A stretch of 64,000 nt of DNA. It comes from Acidobacteriota bacterium. Lineage in GTDB: Bacteria > Acidobacteriota > Terriglobia > Bryobacterales > Bryobacteraceae. A program made the position numbers and the translations under genes. Of this stretch, positions 42,922-52,567 are shown piece by piece; position 1 is the first letter of the stretch; each line of letters opens with the position of its first letter. The stretch spans positions 1-64,000 of the forward strand of contig JACPNQ010000006.1 in assembly GCA_016185425.1 (NCBI GenBank), given 5' to 3'. The notes beneath the pieces are model-generated. The model was not told where the DNA came from and ran no database searches. It saw only the letters and a program-made list of their open reading frames with translations.

Positions 42922-45374
42922 CGAAGCGCATCGATCGGGTTAATGCGAGTAGCGCGAATGGCCGGAATCAGAACGGCAATGAAGGCAGTCATTGTCAGCA
43001 CGGCTGGAACGATCGCGAAGACCATAGGATCCGTGGTCTCCACGCCGAAAAGGAACGTCCGAATGAATCGAGCCAGTCCGAACGCCGCACCGGCGCCGAG
43101 CGCAACACCGGTCAAGGCAAACAGCATCCCTTGTAGGATCACCATGCGCCGGACGTCCGCGGATTTAGCACCGAGCGCGAGACGTATGCCGATCTCCTGC
43201 GTTCTCTGTTGCACCGAGTAGGCCATCAGTCCGTACACGCCGATCGCGGCCAGCAACAATGCCGCGCCGGCGAATACCGACATCAGCAGCATGTTGAAAC
43301 GTTCTCGCGACGTGGACCTCGAAACCACTTCCTTCATAGTCCGGATGTCGGCCAGCGGCAGCCCGCTTGCCTGCCGCAGTTGCTCCTGAATAACCGGACT
43401 GAGGCTCATCGGGTCATTCGCGGTCCGCACTACCCATGCCATTGGGGTAATGCGAGTATTCAGAGCGTTCAGCGCATCGGGTACCTGCGCATTCGGCACG
43501 TACATGGTGGGTTGGGGATCGCGATTCAGCCCATTCGCGCGAACATCGCCCGCGATGCCAACGATCTGCCTGGGCTGTTCCAAGGCAAGCTCCGACATTA
43601 CACCTTTACCAATCCAGATCTTGTCATTCAACGGATCGCCGTTCGGCCAGAAGCGTTTGGCCATCGCCTGGTTAATGATGACGACGGGAAGCCCGGCGCC
43701 GTTATCGCGCTCGTTGAAGCTGCGCCCCTTCCGGATGGGGATTTTGAACACTTCGAAATAACCGGGCGATACAGTCAGCCATGATCCGCCGCCATGAAAC
43801 GGCGGCCTTTCGAGAGGGCGTCCGACGATCAGAAACGGCAGGCCGTATCCTCCCTCGAGCGGTACGCAGCAGGAAGCGCTGACGGCCTCCACTCCCGGTA
43901 GCGCACGGATGCGTTCCACTCCGTCGCGCACGAGTGACTCAATCATTGGCGATGTCACGTAACGCTGTCCCGCAAGCGACATGCGCATCGTCAGGATGTT
44001 TTTCGTTTCGTAGCCAGGATTCACGGACGCTAGAGCCATGGAAGTCCTGATCAGCAAGGCCGCGCCTGTAAGCAGAACTACCGCCAGCGCAATCTCCACG
44101 ATGACGAGCGCCCAGCGTGCCTTGTTCTGGCGTAAGCCGCTCCCTGAGCGTGAACCGCTTTCCTTCAGTGTGCTGGCGAGTTCGACGCGTGAGACATGAA
44201 GGGCAGGGAAGAGGCCAAACAGGATGCTGGTCATCACTGCAATCGCCGCTGTAAACGCAAGGACGCGCCAATCCAGGGTGACCAGCCCGCCTTCCCGGCC
44301 GACGCGCGGGAGACCCGCGGTATTGACGAGCAGCAGCATACGAATCGCGGCGAATCCCAACGCCGTGCCAAGGACGGCCCCTGCCGCCGAGAGAAGAAAA
44401 CTCTCCGTCAGGAGTTGCCGTATGATACGGCCCCGCCCGGCGCCCATTGCGGCGCGAATGGCGATCTCACGACGGCGGCCGATTGCGCGCGCGAGCAGCA
44501 GGTTCGCCACGTTCGCGCAGGCGATCAGCAATACCATCGTCACGGCGGCAAGCAGAATCAGTAGCGAGGTCCGGTATTCTGCCACTAATCCTTCCTGAAT
44601 AGTCTGTACCGAAAACGACTGATTGTTCTGCAGCGCTGTGGGGAATTTTCGGCGATAGTCCTCGCCCGAGAGCTTCAGTTTTGCCTGCGCCTGCTCCAGC
44701 GTCACACCCGGCTTCAGCCGTCCGGAGGCGCCGAAGTAATGCCCTTGATCACTTGAATTCGGATCGAGTTGAAATGGTACCCAGAGATCGGGTTGATCGC
44801 CAAAATCACGGACATCGAAGCTGTCGGAGACGACGCCGATGATCGAGTAAGGCTGCCCGCCAAGTTGAATTGTTTTGGAAAGAACCTCCCGGTCGCGCGC
44901 GAAACGGCGTGTCCACAAGGCTTCGCTTAGTACGGTAAGGTGCGGACCATTCGGCAGGTCCTCCTCACGCGTATACGTGCGGCCCATAACGAGCTTCGCT
45001 CCGTACAATTGAAAGAAGTCCGCCGACGATTGTCCGGCGCGAAGTTGTTCGGGTTTGTCATTGCCCGTCCAATTCAAGGTGTTCAAGCGCGACGTGCTGA
45101 CCAACTCCACTACATCGGATTGCGCCTTCCAGTGGGCGGCCTTTGCGGGAGATGCGCCCTGGAAGCTACCGTCCGGTCCCGCCGTTTGGAACGTGACGAT
45201 GCGGTCCGGCTCCGGGAAGTTGGGTGGCCGAAGAAGAACGGTGTTGACGATCGAAAATATCGCCGTGTTCGAACCAATTCCCAGCGCGAGCGCCGCTACC
45301 GCCGCCGCCGTAAATCCGCGGTTCTGCCAGAACATGCGAAGCGAATGGCGGAGGTCTTGGAGAAAGGTTTCCAT
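42912..45374 (-). CDS. ADOP-type ABC transporter permease, orphan
   Basis: This is an 820-residue duplicated FtsX-type permease like the one at 25-27 kb. The N-terminal helix is GFTAAAVAALALGIGSNTAI, the coupling block LIACANVANLLLARAIGRRR with EIAIRAAMGAGRGRIIRQLL. A MacB-like periplasmic domain lies between (GDQPDLWVPFQLDPNSSDQG). The second half ends with QEIGIRLALGAKSADVRRMV and a last helix before INPIDALRYE. No ATPase gene is adjacent. It is transcribed away from the B12 riboswitch 70 nt to the right and is probably not part of the cobalamin unit. Confidence 0.9.
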   Translation of the reverse strand: METFLQDLRHSLRMFWQNRGFTAAAVAALALGIGSNTAIFSIVNTVLLRPPNFPEPDRIVTFQTAGPDGSFQGASPAKAAHWKAQSDVVELVSTSRLNTLNWTGNDKPEQLRAGQSSADFFQLYGAKLVMGRTYTREEDLPNGPHLTVLSEALWTRRFARDREVLSKTIQLGGQPYSIIGVVSDSFDVRDFGDQPDLWVPFQLDPNSSDQGHYFGASGRLKPGVTLEQAQAKLKLSGEDYRRKFPTALQNNQSFSVQTIQEGLVAEYRTSLLILLAAVTMVLLIACANVANLLLARAIGRRREIAIRAAMGAGRGRIIRQLLTESFLLSAAGAVLGTALGFAAIRMLLLVNTAGLPRVGREGGLVTLDWRVLAFTAAIAVMTSILFGLFPALHVSRVELASTLKESGSRSGSGLRQNKARWALVIVEIALAVVLLTGAALLIRTSMALASVNPGYETKNILTMRMSLAGQRYVTSPMIESLVRDGVERIRALPGVEAVSASCCVPLEGGYGLPFLIVGRPLERPPFHGGGSWLTVSPGYFEVFKIPIRKGRSFNERDNGAGLPVVIINQAMAKRFWPNGDPLNDKIWIGKGVMSELALEQPRQIVGIAGDVRANGLNRDPQPTMYVPNAQVPDALNALNTRITPMAWVVRTANDPMSLSPVIQEQLRQASGLPLADIRTMKEVVSRSTSRERFNMLLMSVFAGAALLLAAIGVYGLMAYSVQQRTQEIGIRLALGAKSADVRRMVILQGMLFALTGVALGAGAAFGLARFIRTFLFGVETTDPMVFAIVPAVLTMTAFIAVLIPAIRATRINPIDALRYE

Positions 45375-45442
45375 CGGCGGCTAGTAAGCTTATACGGCAT
45401 TATGAGAGATTCGTTTCGTTTTCTTTTGCTATCCTCAAAGCT

Positions 45443-45610
45443 TCCGAGGTACGCCCTCGCAGGAGAGCGTTGAAAAGGGAACCCGGTTGGAATCCGGGAC
45501 TGCCCCGCAGCGGTAATTGGGAACGAACGTTGCATAAAACACTGGCCGTCCGCGGCTGGGAAGTAGCAACCAGTAGGCAGCCCATGAGTCCGAAGACCTG
45601 CCTCCGGAAC
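45443..45610 (+). promoter_or_regulatory. Cobalamin (B12) riboswitch
   Basis: The core AAAAGGGAA (about 45473-45481) is followed by an ACCCGG...CCGGGA hairpin, then GCCCCGCAGCGGTAAT and the conserved B12 box GAGTCCGAAGACCTGCC ending at 45602. AGGT at 45447-45450 can pair with ACCT at 45596-45599 as the closing stem. The element lies in the leader of btuB and binds adenosylcobalamin (known for the class). CCTGCC (45597-45602) is perfectly complementary to GGCAGG (45649-45654) just before the start codon, and no run of T follows a hairpin. Control of translation by hiding the ribosome site is therefore more likely than termination. Confidence 0.93.
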
Positions 45611-45658
45611 AGCCATCCGGCTGCATTTCACTTTGCTCTCGAGGGAGGGGCAGGGCTC

Positions 45659-48064
45659 ATGAGCCACAAGTCTATTCATTCGTTCGCGGCAGTCATTCTG
45701 TTTGCCACGAATTTACAAGCGCAGCAGACCATTCGGGGAACTGTGCGCGATCCACAAGGGAAACCGGTTAGCGGCGCCAGCGTTGTCCTCTATCGCACCG
45801 GAGCGGCCGAGCCCATCGCGCGCGCGCAGACCCGCGCGGGGGAATTCATCATTCCGAACACCGCACCGTCGAACTATCTTCTGGAAGTCACGGCTGAGGG
45901 CTTCCGGCGCCGGTCCATCGTAATCAACAGTCTTGATCCGGTAACCGTTCAGCTCCAAATCGCCGGGGTCGATCAGCGCATCGTCGTGACCGCCGAAGGC
46001 GCCGCACAGACGATCGACCAGGTCTCGAAAGCGGCAAGCGTCATTGATGCCGCCGAGATCGCCGAACGTAACGAATACAGCTTGAGCGAAACTCTACGCG
46101 ATACTCCCGGATTGCTCGTTCGCAATCTGGGTGGTCCCGGCCAGGCAACCACGATTCGCATGCGCGGTCTGCGCGCCGACGCTACGGCCGTTCTCATTGA
46201 CGGGCTGCGCTTTCGTGACACTGCCACGATCCAGGCCGATGCCAGTTCGTTTCTCTCGACGTTTAACGTCATTAACCTCGACCGCGTCGAGATCCTTCGC
46301 GGCTCGGGCTCCTCCCTTTACGGAACCAACGCCGTCGGCGGCACGATCAATGCCGTCAGCGACGCAGGCGGCGGATCTTTTCACGGTGGACTGCAAATGG
46401 AGGGCGGCACGCTGGGTCTGATGCGCGGACGCGCAACGGCTTCGGGTGGCGTAAAGGACAACCGGCTCACGTTCAGCGGCGGCCTGCTTCACTTGAATGT
46501 TCTGAGCGGTGTTGATGGCGACGACCGCGCGCGGAGCAGCGGATTCCAAACGTTTTCCCGTTACGTCCTTTCGTCGAAAACGTCTGTAGCAGGCCGGGTC
46601 TTTTTCTCAGACGACTTTGTGCAGCCGAACGTCAGCCCGACGAGCTCGGGGATTCCCGCCGCCAACATTCCCAACAGCACTATCGTGCGTGCCATCCCGT
46701 TCCTCCCAGGCCAGGACAACAGCGGAGCGACGTATTATCCCAGCCGCGACGACTCCGACAATCGCCGCAGCTCCCGCTTCTGGAGCGGCGCCCTGATTTT
46801 CCGCCAGAACCTCCATCGGACGGCCGACTGGCAGACGAGCTATCAGCGTGTTCACACGAACCGATTGTTCATGAACGGCCCGGCTGGTCCTGGCTTTCAG
46901 CCTGCCGTCTCGAACTTTAGCCAGTTCCTCGGAGACATTGACACGGTCGATACGAAACTCCAATGGCGACCGCGCAACTGGTACGCCGTTACAGGCGGTT
47001 ATGAGTTCGAACGGGAAGGCTACTTGAACGCTGACAACAACCGCCTACCAGCTCCCGCAACCGTATCGACGCGCACGGTAGCGGGCCAGCGATCAAACGC
47101 CGCTTACTTTGCCAACCAAATCACGCTCGCGCAACAGCGCTTGCAAGTCTCTATCTCCGGCCGCGGCCAGTTCTTCGCCCTGGATCGGCCGCAATTCGTC
47201 TATTCCGGCGCGATCAATCCGTACGGCAATGTGCTTTCCGTGTCTCCTCCGCGAGCGTTGACCGGCGACCTTGCCATCTCTTACTTCCTCCCCAAAACCG
47301 GCACAAAGCTTCGAGCGCACGGGGGTAACTCCTATCGCGCGCCCGGACTCTATGAACGCTACGGCGCAGGTTTCTTCTACAACTCGGTGACGAACGCAGT
47401 CGCCTACAGTCCCTATGGCGATCCGCGTCTTTCGCCCGATCGCTATAACTCCGTCGACGCCGGCATCGACCAGTACCTATTGGGGGATCGCGTCCGTTTG
47501 AGCGGCACATGGTTTTACACGCGCATCGCGCAGATCACGCAGTTCGACTCCTCGGCCAACATCGTTCGTCCGCCTACGGATCCTTTTGGCCGCAGTTCCG
47601 GCTATTTCAATGGCGCGGGAGGGATCTCTCGCGGCGCTGAGTTGACTGCCGAACTTCGGCCCGCCCGCGCAACGCTACTTCGCGCATCGTACTCCTACGT
47701 GAACGCCGATACCGATCAGGATGTCTCTGTCCGCGGCTTCTTTTCGACGCTGGGTGTACCGGCGCACTCGGTGATGTTTCTGGGACACCAGCAGTTCGGC
47801 CGGCGGACGGATGTCACGGTTGACTTCTACCGGTCCTCAAATTACTACAACCCGCTCTCTGCGGCCGGACGTGCGCGGGCGTACCTTTATCCGGGCGCCA
47901 CGAAGCTCGATATCGTTGCGGGACACGTCCTGTGGGAAGGCGACGGACACTCTCTTCGCGCCTATGCCAAAGTGGATAACGCTTTGAACCTGCGTTATTT
48001 CGAAAACGGCTTTCAGGCGCCTCGTGCCACTTTTTTGACGGGAATCCAAATCCTTTTCAAATAG
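45659..48064 (+). CDS. btuB: BtuB-like TonB-dependent cobalamin receptor
   Basis: The ATG at 45659 follows GAGGGAGGGGCAGGG and gives a signal peptide (MSHKSIHSFAAVILFATNLQ, cleavage near AQQ); upstream frame is riboswitch. The 801-residue protein has an N-terminal carboxypeptidase-regulatory domain (DPQGKPVSGASVVLYR). A plug follows with SLSETLRDTPGLLVRNLGG and IRMRGLRADATAVLIDGLRF, then the barrel. The riboswitch and the corrinoid operon behind it indicate it imports cobalamin or other corrinoids through the outer membrane, with TonB. BtuB proteins usually lack the N-terminal domain, so this is an Acidobacteriota-type variant. Confidence 0.88.
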   Translation: MSHKSIHSFAAVILFATNLQAQQTIRGTVRDPQGKPVSGASVVLYRTGAAEPIARAQTRAGEFIIPNTAPSNYLLEVTAEGFRRRSIVINSLDPVTVQLQIAGVDQRIVVTAEGAAQTIDQVSKAASVIDAAEIAERNEYSLSETLRDTPGLLVRNLGGPGQATTIRMRGLRADATAVLIDGLRFRDTATIQADASSFLSTFNVINLDRVEILRGSGSSLYGTNAVGGTINAVSDAGGGSFHGGLQMEGGTLGLMRGRATASGGVKDNRLTFSGGLLHLNVLSGVDGDDRARSSGFQTFSRYVLSSKTSVAGRVFFSDDFVQPNVSPTSSGIPAANIPNSTIVRAIPFLPGQDNSGATYYPSRDDSDNRRSSRFWSGALIFRQNLHRTADWQTSYQRVHTNRLFMNGPAGPGFQPAVSNFSQFLGDIDTVDTKLQWRPRNWYAVTGGYEFEREGYLNADNNRLPAPATVSTRTVAGQRSNAAYFANQITLAQQRLQVSISGRGQFFALDRPQFVYSGAINPYGNVLSVSPPRALTGDLAISYFLPKTGTKLRAHGGNSYRAPGLYERYGAGFFYNSVTNAVAYSPYGDPRLSPDRYNSVDAGIDQYLLGDRVRLSGTWFYTRIAQITQFDSSANIVRPPTDPFGRSSGYFNGAGGISRGAELTAELRPARATLLRASYSYVNADTDQDVSVRGFFSTLGVPAHSVMFLGHQQFGRRTDVTVDFYRSSNYYNPLSAAGRARAYLYPGATKLDIVAGHVLWEGDGHSLRAYAKVDNALNLRYFENGFQAPRATFLTGIQILFK

Positions 48065-48074
48065 GAGAAAACTC

Positions 48075-48650
48075 ATGTCGATAGCCACCATGCGCGGCGA
48101 CGGCGGCCAGACAGGCCTTTCCGGCGGAGTTCGCGTGTCGAAGTCGTCTCCGCGTGTGGAGGCGTTCGGCACGTTGGATGAATTGATCTCCTCCCTGGGG
48201 TTCGCTCGCGCCATCTGCGCCAATGAGGAGTTGAAAACAGCTACAAAAAGCATTCAGAAAGAACTTTTCAAAGTTGCCTCCGCAATCTCAACTCCCCCCG
48301 AATCGCCGAAGGGCGTTCCACTCGTTGACGATGCGATGGTCGACGCTCTGACCGAACATGTGCACCGGATTGAGGCGATGCCGGGAATGCTTGACGATTG
48401 GTCATTACCAGGCGAGGATCCGGTTTCCGCGGCCTACGATGTCGCGCGCACGATTTGCCGCCGCGCCGAAAGGCTGGTTGTTGGATTGATGGAGGGCGGC
48501 CTGCCGATTCAGCCCAACGTGCTTCGTTATCTGAACCGGCTTTCCGATTTGCTTTGGCTGTTCGGCCGCCAGGTGGAGAAGGAGATGGGCGTGGACGCGC
48601 GTCTTCGCGACGCTTCTAAAGCGGGGCCCAGATGGTCGAGGGCGTGGTAG
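48075..48650 (+). CDS. ATP:cob(I)alamin adenosyltransferase, PduO type
   Basis: This 191-residue protein has the PduO/MMAB landmarks: GDGGQTGLSGGVRVSKSSPR at residues 8-27, EAFGTLDELISSLGFAR, LPGEDPVSAAYDVARTICRR and AERLVVGLMEGG. It transfers the adenosyl group of ATP to reduced corrinoid, making the coenzyme form used by the following enzymes. The FV-to-W change before LPG and the PGED loop (usually PGGS) are unusual. It is the first cytoplasmic gene after btuB (10 nt), and its last 19 nt overlap the cbiZ start. Confidence 0.9.
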   Translation: MSIATMRGDGGQTGLSGGVRVSKSSPRVEAFGTLDELISSLGFARAICANEELKTATKSIQKELFKVASAISTPPESPKGVPLVDDAMVDALTEHVHRIEAMPGMLDDWSLPGEDPVSAAYDVARTICRRAERLVVGLMEGGLPIQPNVLRYLNRLSDLLWLFGRQVEKEMGVDARLRDASKAGPRWSRAW

Positions 48651-49312
48651 GAAAGCCGTTCGCATTGGAGGCGCGCGGCCGTTGGCTGGTCGCTCAATTT
48701 GCGCAGCCACGGGCCGTGTTGAGCTGGGCCGTTGTCAACGGCGCATGGCAGCGAACGGATCAAGTCGTCTGGCTTTATCTGCGGAAAGGCGAGATCGCGA
48801 ACGTTCCCGATCCCGCCGACTGGATGCGCGCGCAGATGCATGCCGAGGGCGTGGCGGGCGCGGTGGGCTTTCTCACCAGCCGCAGAGCGGGAGCATTCGT
48901 GGAAGGGGAGGGATTCGACACCGGCTGCCATGCCTGGGCTGTTGGCACACTTGGCCTTAGCAACGCGCTTCGTGCCGGCGATCCGAGTGGCGCGATTGCG
49001 AGCCCCGGGACCATCAATTTGCTGGTCTGCTGCTCCCAGCCGCTAACGACGGAGGCGGCGCTTGAAGCGCTTGCTTTGACGGCGGAAGCAAAGGCGCTGG
49101 CGATGATCGAGAGCGGCGTGGTGAGCACACGAACAGGTCAGCCCGCGAGCGGTACGGGCACGGACTACCTGGCGATTGCATGGCCGGTTCCGGGCGACCG
49201 GACTCCGTACGCCGGGAAGCATACGCCGGCAGGCGCGGCGATTGCACAGGCAACCTACCGGGCCGTCAGCAGAGGTATCGCCGATTGGCTCAAGGAACGG
49301 GACGCCGAGTGA
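48632..49312 (+). CDS. cbiZ: Adenosylcobinamide amidohydrolase CbiZ
   Basis: This 226-residue enzyme of the CbiZ family hydrolyses the amide bond between the corrin and the aminopropanol of adenosylcobinamide (or pseudocobalamin), giving adenosylcobyric acid. Visible blocks are AVLSWAVVNGAWQRTDQVVW, VGFLTSRRAGAFVEGEGFD and STRTGQPASGTGTDYLAIAW with the conserved TGT-TDY segment. It lets the cell remodel imported corrinoids, rebuilding the arm with the enzymes encoded after it. It starts in the end of the adenosyltransferase gene, and its stop is inside the GTGA that starts cbiP. Confidence 0.9.
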   Translation: MVEGVVGKPFALEARGRWLVAQFAQPRAVLSWAVVNGAWQRTDQVVWLYLRKGEIANVPDPADWMRAQMHAEGVAGAVGFLTSRRAGAFVEGEGFDTGCHAWAVGTLGLSNALRAGDPSGAIASPGTINLLVCCSQPLTTEAALEALALTAEAKALAMIESGVVSTRTGQPASGTGTDYLAIAWPVPGDRTPYAGKHTPAGAAIAQATYRAVSRGIADWLKERDAE

Positions 49313-50664
49313 GCAAGGCTCTCTTTATCGGCGGGACTGCTTCCCATGTGGGAAAAAGCTGGTTCACAGCCGCGTTCTGCCGGCTACTACTGCGCAGGGG
49401 TGAGCGCGTTGCGCCATTCAAGGCGCAGAACATGTCGAATAATTCCTACCCGTGCATCGAAGGAGGCGAGATCGGCCGCGCGCAGGCAATGCAGGCCGAA
49501 GCGTGCCGCCTTCCGGCCATGGCTGACATGAACCCTGTGCTGCTCAAACCTACCTCGTCCACTGGATCGCAGGTTGTTATCCAAGGCCGCTTGTGGGCTG
49601 GGCTCGCGGCCCGGGAGTATTACAATCATTCGGAATTCCTCTTCGCGAAGGCTCTTGAGAGCTATGCGCGGCTTGCGGCACAATTCGGATGGATCGTATG
49701 CGAAGGAGCCGGAAGCGTGGCGGAAGTGAATCTTCGTGGACGCGACATTACGAATCTGCGCCTGGCGGAAGAGATAGGAGCGGGCGCAATATTAGTCGCC
49801 GATATCGAGCGCGGCGGTGTCTTTGCATCGCTTGTTGGGACCATGGATCTTCTCCCCGATTCGCAACGAGACCTTGTGAGGGCCTTCGCCGTGAATCGAT
49901 TTCATGGCGACAGGACCCTTTTCGATGAAGGAGTGAGCTTTCTCGAGGACCGGCTGCAAATTCCCTGCCTCGGTGTATTCCCGTTTGAGCGCGCGATCAC
50001 TCTCGACGAAGAAGACAGCCTGGCGATCGACGACGCACGAGTAGCGGATACGGACATCGGCGTTGTCCGCTTCCCCCGAATCTCCAACTTCACGGATTTT
50101 CAGAATCTGGGGCCGGTCGAATGGCTGACATCGCCGCGCGAGCGGCAGTACCGGGTGATCTTTTTGCCCGGCACCAAGAACACCATTGAGGATCTTCAGT
50201 GGCTTCGGCGGCAGCGCCTGGACCAATGGATACTTCAACAGCACGCAAACGGGGCGCTGATTGTTGGAATTTGCGGCGGATATCAGATGTTGGGGGAAAT
50301 CATCGATGATCCGGATGGGGTCGAGTCGGCTCATGGCTCTGCCCCGGGCCTGCATCTGCTTCCGGTCCGCACCGTACTTCGCCGCGAAAAGGTCACGCGC
50401 GTGGTTGAAGCTGTTACGCCTTCCGGCCGACCCTTCCGTGCCTACGAGATTCATATGGGCGAGACCAATCATGACAGTCATTTTGCGCTGGCCTCCGGTG
50501 TGATCGGAACCTATCTTCACGGCGCATTTGAAGATCCGGAGGTGGCGAAGGAGCTATTGCACATCGAGGCAAAGCGAGTAGACAAGGACGCCATGTACGA
50601 TCGGCTTGCCGATTGGCTTTTGGCCCACGCCCGGCCGGAAGTCTTGGAGGCCCTGCTCACATGA
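49309..50664 (+). CDS. cbiP: Cobyric acid synthase CbiP/CobQ
   Basis: GTG at 49309 overlaps the stop of cbiZ and opens with the P-loop region KALFIGGTASHVGKSWFTAA. The 451-residue enzyme has the FKAQNMSNNSYPC motif, the middle EGAGSVAEVNLRGRDITNLR, and a C-terminal glutamine amidotransferase domain with GICGGYQMLGE (Cys nucleophile) and EIHMGET (His). It amidates four carboxyl groups of adenosylcobyrinic acid a,c-diamide. In a salvage operon without ring genes it would complete partly amidated corrinoids. Confidence 0.93.
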   Translation: MSKALFIGGTASHVGKSWFTAAFCRLLLRRGERVAPFKAQNMSNNSYPCIEGGEIGRAQAMQAEACRLPAMADMNPVLLKPTSSTGSQVVIQGRLWAGLAAREYYNHSEFLFAKALESYARLAAQFGWIVCEGAGSVAEVNLRGRDITNLRLAEEIGAGAILVADIERGGVFASLVGTMDLLPDSQRDLVRAFAVNRFHGDRTLFDEGVSFLEDRLQIPCLGVFPFERAITLDEEDSLAIDDARVADTDIGVVRFPRISNFTDFQNLGPVEWLTSPRERQYRVIFLPGTKNTIEDLQWLRRQRLDQWILQQHANGALIVGICGGYQMLGEIIDDPDGVESAHGSAPGLHLLPVRTVLRREKVTRVVEAVTPSGRPFRAYEIHMGETNHDSHFALASGVIGTYLHGAFEDPEVAKELLHIEAKRVDKDAMYDRLADWLLAHARPEVLEALLT

Positions 50665-51590
50665 TGGTTACGGCCTTTGAACTCGTAGGCGGACTGACAC
50701 TCGACCTTCTGCTGGGCGATCCTCGCTGGCTCCCGCATCCTATTGCCGGCATCGGCCGCATGGCCAGCCTAACGGAGCGCCTCACCCGCGCACTTCCTCT
50801 CTCGCCGCGCGCCGCCGGAATCGTCTCATGGTGCGCCGTCACCGCCATCGTGTGCGGCATCGTCCATGCATCTCTCCAATGGATCCCGAGTCCCTTCATC
50901 CAGATCTATTGGATCTTCTCCTTCGTCGCATTGCGAAGTTTGGATCGGCACGCGATGGCCGTAATCGTTCCGTTAGGCGAGGGAAGGCTGCAGGCCGCAC
51001 GTGATGCCGCCAGCCTGATTGTCGGCCGCGACACAGCGCTATTGGACGAGCGCGAAGTCGCCCGCGCGACGGTTGAGACAGCGGCCGAAAACCTCAGCGA
51101 CGGCGTCATTGCTCCGCTCTTTTGGTTGCTCATTGGCGGTCCCGTCGCCATGGCGGCGTACAAAGCGATCAACACTATGGACAGCATGTTCGGTCACAAG
51201 AATGAACGCTACTTAAAATTTGGCTGGTGCGCTGCCCGAATGGACGACCTGGCTAATTGGCTTCCGGCGCGCCTCACAGCCGTCCTTATTTGGATGATCG
51301 CAGCACTCTGGCCGGGGATGTCCTTGTTCAACAGCGTCCGCGCGACATTTCGGGACGCCCATCGCCAACCCAGCCCGAACTCCGGCTACCCGGAGGCTGC
51401 GGCGGCTGGTGCGCTTTGTGTCCAACTTGGGGGGACCAACGTCTATCGGGGCGTCATCGCGCGCAAGGAGTTCCTCGGCGAGGACATACGCCCACTTACA
51501 TGGCAGACGTACGCGCATATGCGCGTCCTGCTATATGGCACCACCGTGCTGTTTGGCGGTGCCGCTCTCGGAGGGCTTCCATGGCTGTAA
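50661..51590 (+). CDS. cbiB: Adenosylcobinamide-phosphate synthase CbiB
   Basis: ATG at 50661 (ATGA overlap with cbiP). This 309-residue membrane protein has LTLDLLLGDPRWLPHPIAGI at residues about 11-30. It has the conserved ETAAENLSDGVIAPLFWLL, then YKAINTMDSMFGHKNERYLK, PNSGYPEAAAAGALCVQLGG and four or more hydrophobic segments. CbiB condenses adenosylcobyric acid with (R)-1-amino-2-propanol or its phosphate. Together with the CobD-type decarboxylase that follows it forms the aminopropanol arm. Confidence 0.92.
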   Translation: MMVTAFELVGGLTLDLLLGDPRWLPHPIAGIGRMASLTERLTRALPLSPRAAGIVSWCAVTAIVCGIVHASLQWIPSPFIQIYWIFSFVALRSLDRHAMAVIVPLGEGRLQAARDAASLIVGRDTALLDEREVARATVETAAENLSDGVIAPLFWLLIGGPVAMAAYKAINTMDSMFGHKNERYLKFGWCAARMDDLANWLPARLTAVLIWMIAALWPGMSLFNSVRATFRDAHRQPSPNSGYPEAAAAGALCVQLGGTNVYRGVIARKEFLGEDIRPLTWQTYAHMRVLLYGTTVLFGGAALGGLPWL

Positions 51591-52567
51591 CGCACGGCGG
51601 CAACATTTTTACTGTTGCGAGGCAATATCGTCTTCCCTGGAAGCAAGTGCTCGATTTCAGCGCCAGCATCAATCCATTGGGCCCTTCTCCCCAGGCGCGC
51701 GAAGCGATCCTCTCCGCTATTGACAGCGTCATCCACTACCCGCACCGCACTGCACAGGCACTCTCTGTGCGCCTCGCCGATGAATGGCAGACACTGCCGG
51801 AGAACGTCCTGGCGGGCAATGGCGCCACAGAACTTCTATTCGATTGGTGCCGTCACACAGGTCCGGGGACGATTGCGGCTCCTGCATTCGGCGAGTTCCA
51901 TCGCGCCTGGCCTAACGCGCCAACTTGTCTGCTGGCGGACGCTGCCACATGGCCTGCCGAGGGTCCCATTGTTTTCACGCGTCCCGCAAATCCGACCGGC
52001 GTTCTCATTGATGCCGGCATCATTGCCAATTACGCGATGAAGCGCAGCGATCCTGTACTAGTTGACGAATCCTTCCTGGATTTCTGCGACGCCGAGAGCC
52101 TCGTTCCGCGAGCAAAAGGCAATCTTTTTGTACTCCGCTCCCTTACCAAGTTCTGGGCGCTACCGGGTCTTCGCATCGGTGCTTTAATCGGCGACGTTCA
52201 AACAATCAGGGAGACGCGTGCACCTTGGACAGTTAACGTCCTCGCGGAGGCGGCGGCGCTCGCCTCCGTTGAGGATCACGCCCACGCCGAACGCACCCGC
52301 AATTTCATCCGCGCCGAGTCGCGCTGGTTTGCTGGGGAACTTGCCGGACTTCCCGGACTGAACATTTGGCCGGCAGTTGCGAACTTCCTCTACATCGAGA
52401 CGGAGCGAGCCGCCGAACTCACGGCCTTTGCCGCCGGCCGGGGAGTGCTTATTCGCGACTGTTCCAACTGGCCTGGTCTGGGCGGCCGGGCCATCCGTGT
52501 CGCCGTCCGCAACCGTTGGGAAAATGAAACTCTCCTCGCCCTCCTGAAGGAGTGCCTATGCGCCTGA
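51581..52567 (+). CDS. cobD: Threonine-phosphate decarboxylase (CobD/CobC-type, PLP fold I)
   Basis: The ATG at 51581 starts THGGNIFTVARQ, like the family N-terminus MxxHGGN. The 328-residue protein has QVLDFSASINPLGPSPQARE, VLAGNGATELLF, FTRPANPTGVL, LVDESFLDF and LRSLTKFWALPGLRIG, where the Lys of LTKFW is the PLP Schiff-base lysine. GRAIRVAVRNRWENETL closes the C-terminus. It decarboxylates L-threonine phosphate to aminopropanol phosphate. With pduX, four genes on, it makes the arm from threonine. Overlap with cbiB is 10 nt. Confidence 0.9.
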   Translation: MAVTHGGNIFTVARQYRLPWKQVLDFSASINPLGPSPQAREAILSAIDSVIHYPHRTAQALSVRLADEWQTLPENVLAGNGATELLFDWCRHTGPGTIAAPAFGEFHRAWPNAPTCLLADAATWPAEGPIVFTRPANPTGVLIDAGIIANYAMKRSDPVLVDESFLDFCDAESLVPRAKGNLFVLRSLTKFWALPGLRIGALIGDVQTIRETRAPWTVNVLAEAAALASVEDHAHAERTRNFIRAESRWFAGELAGLPGLNIWPAVANFLYIETERAAELTAFAAGRGVLIRDCSNWPGLGGRAIRVAVRNRWENETLLALLKECLCA

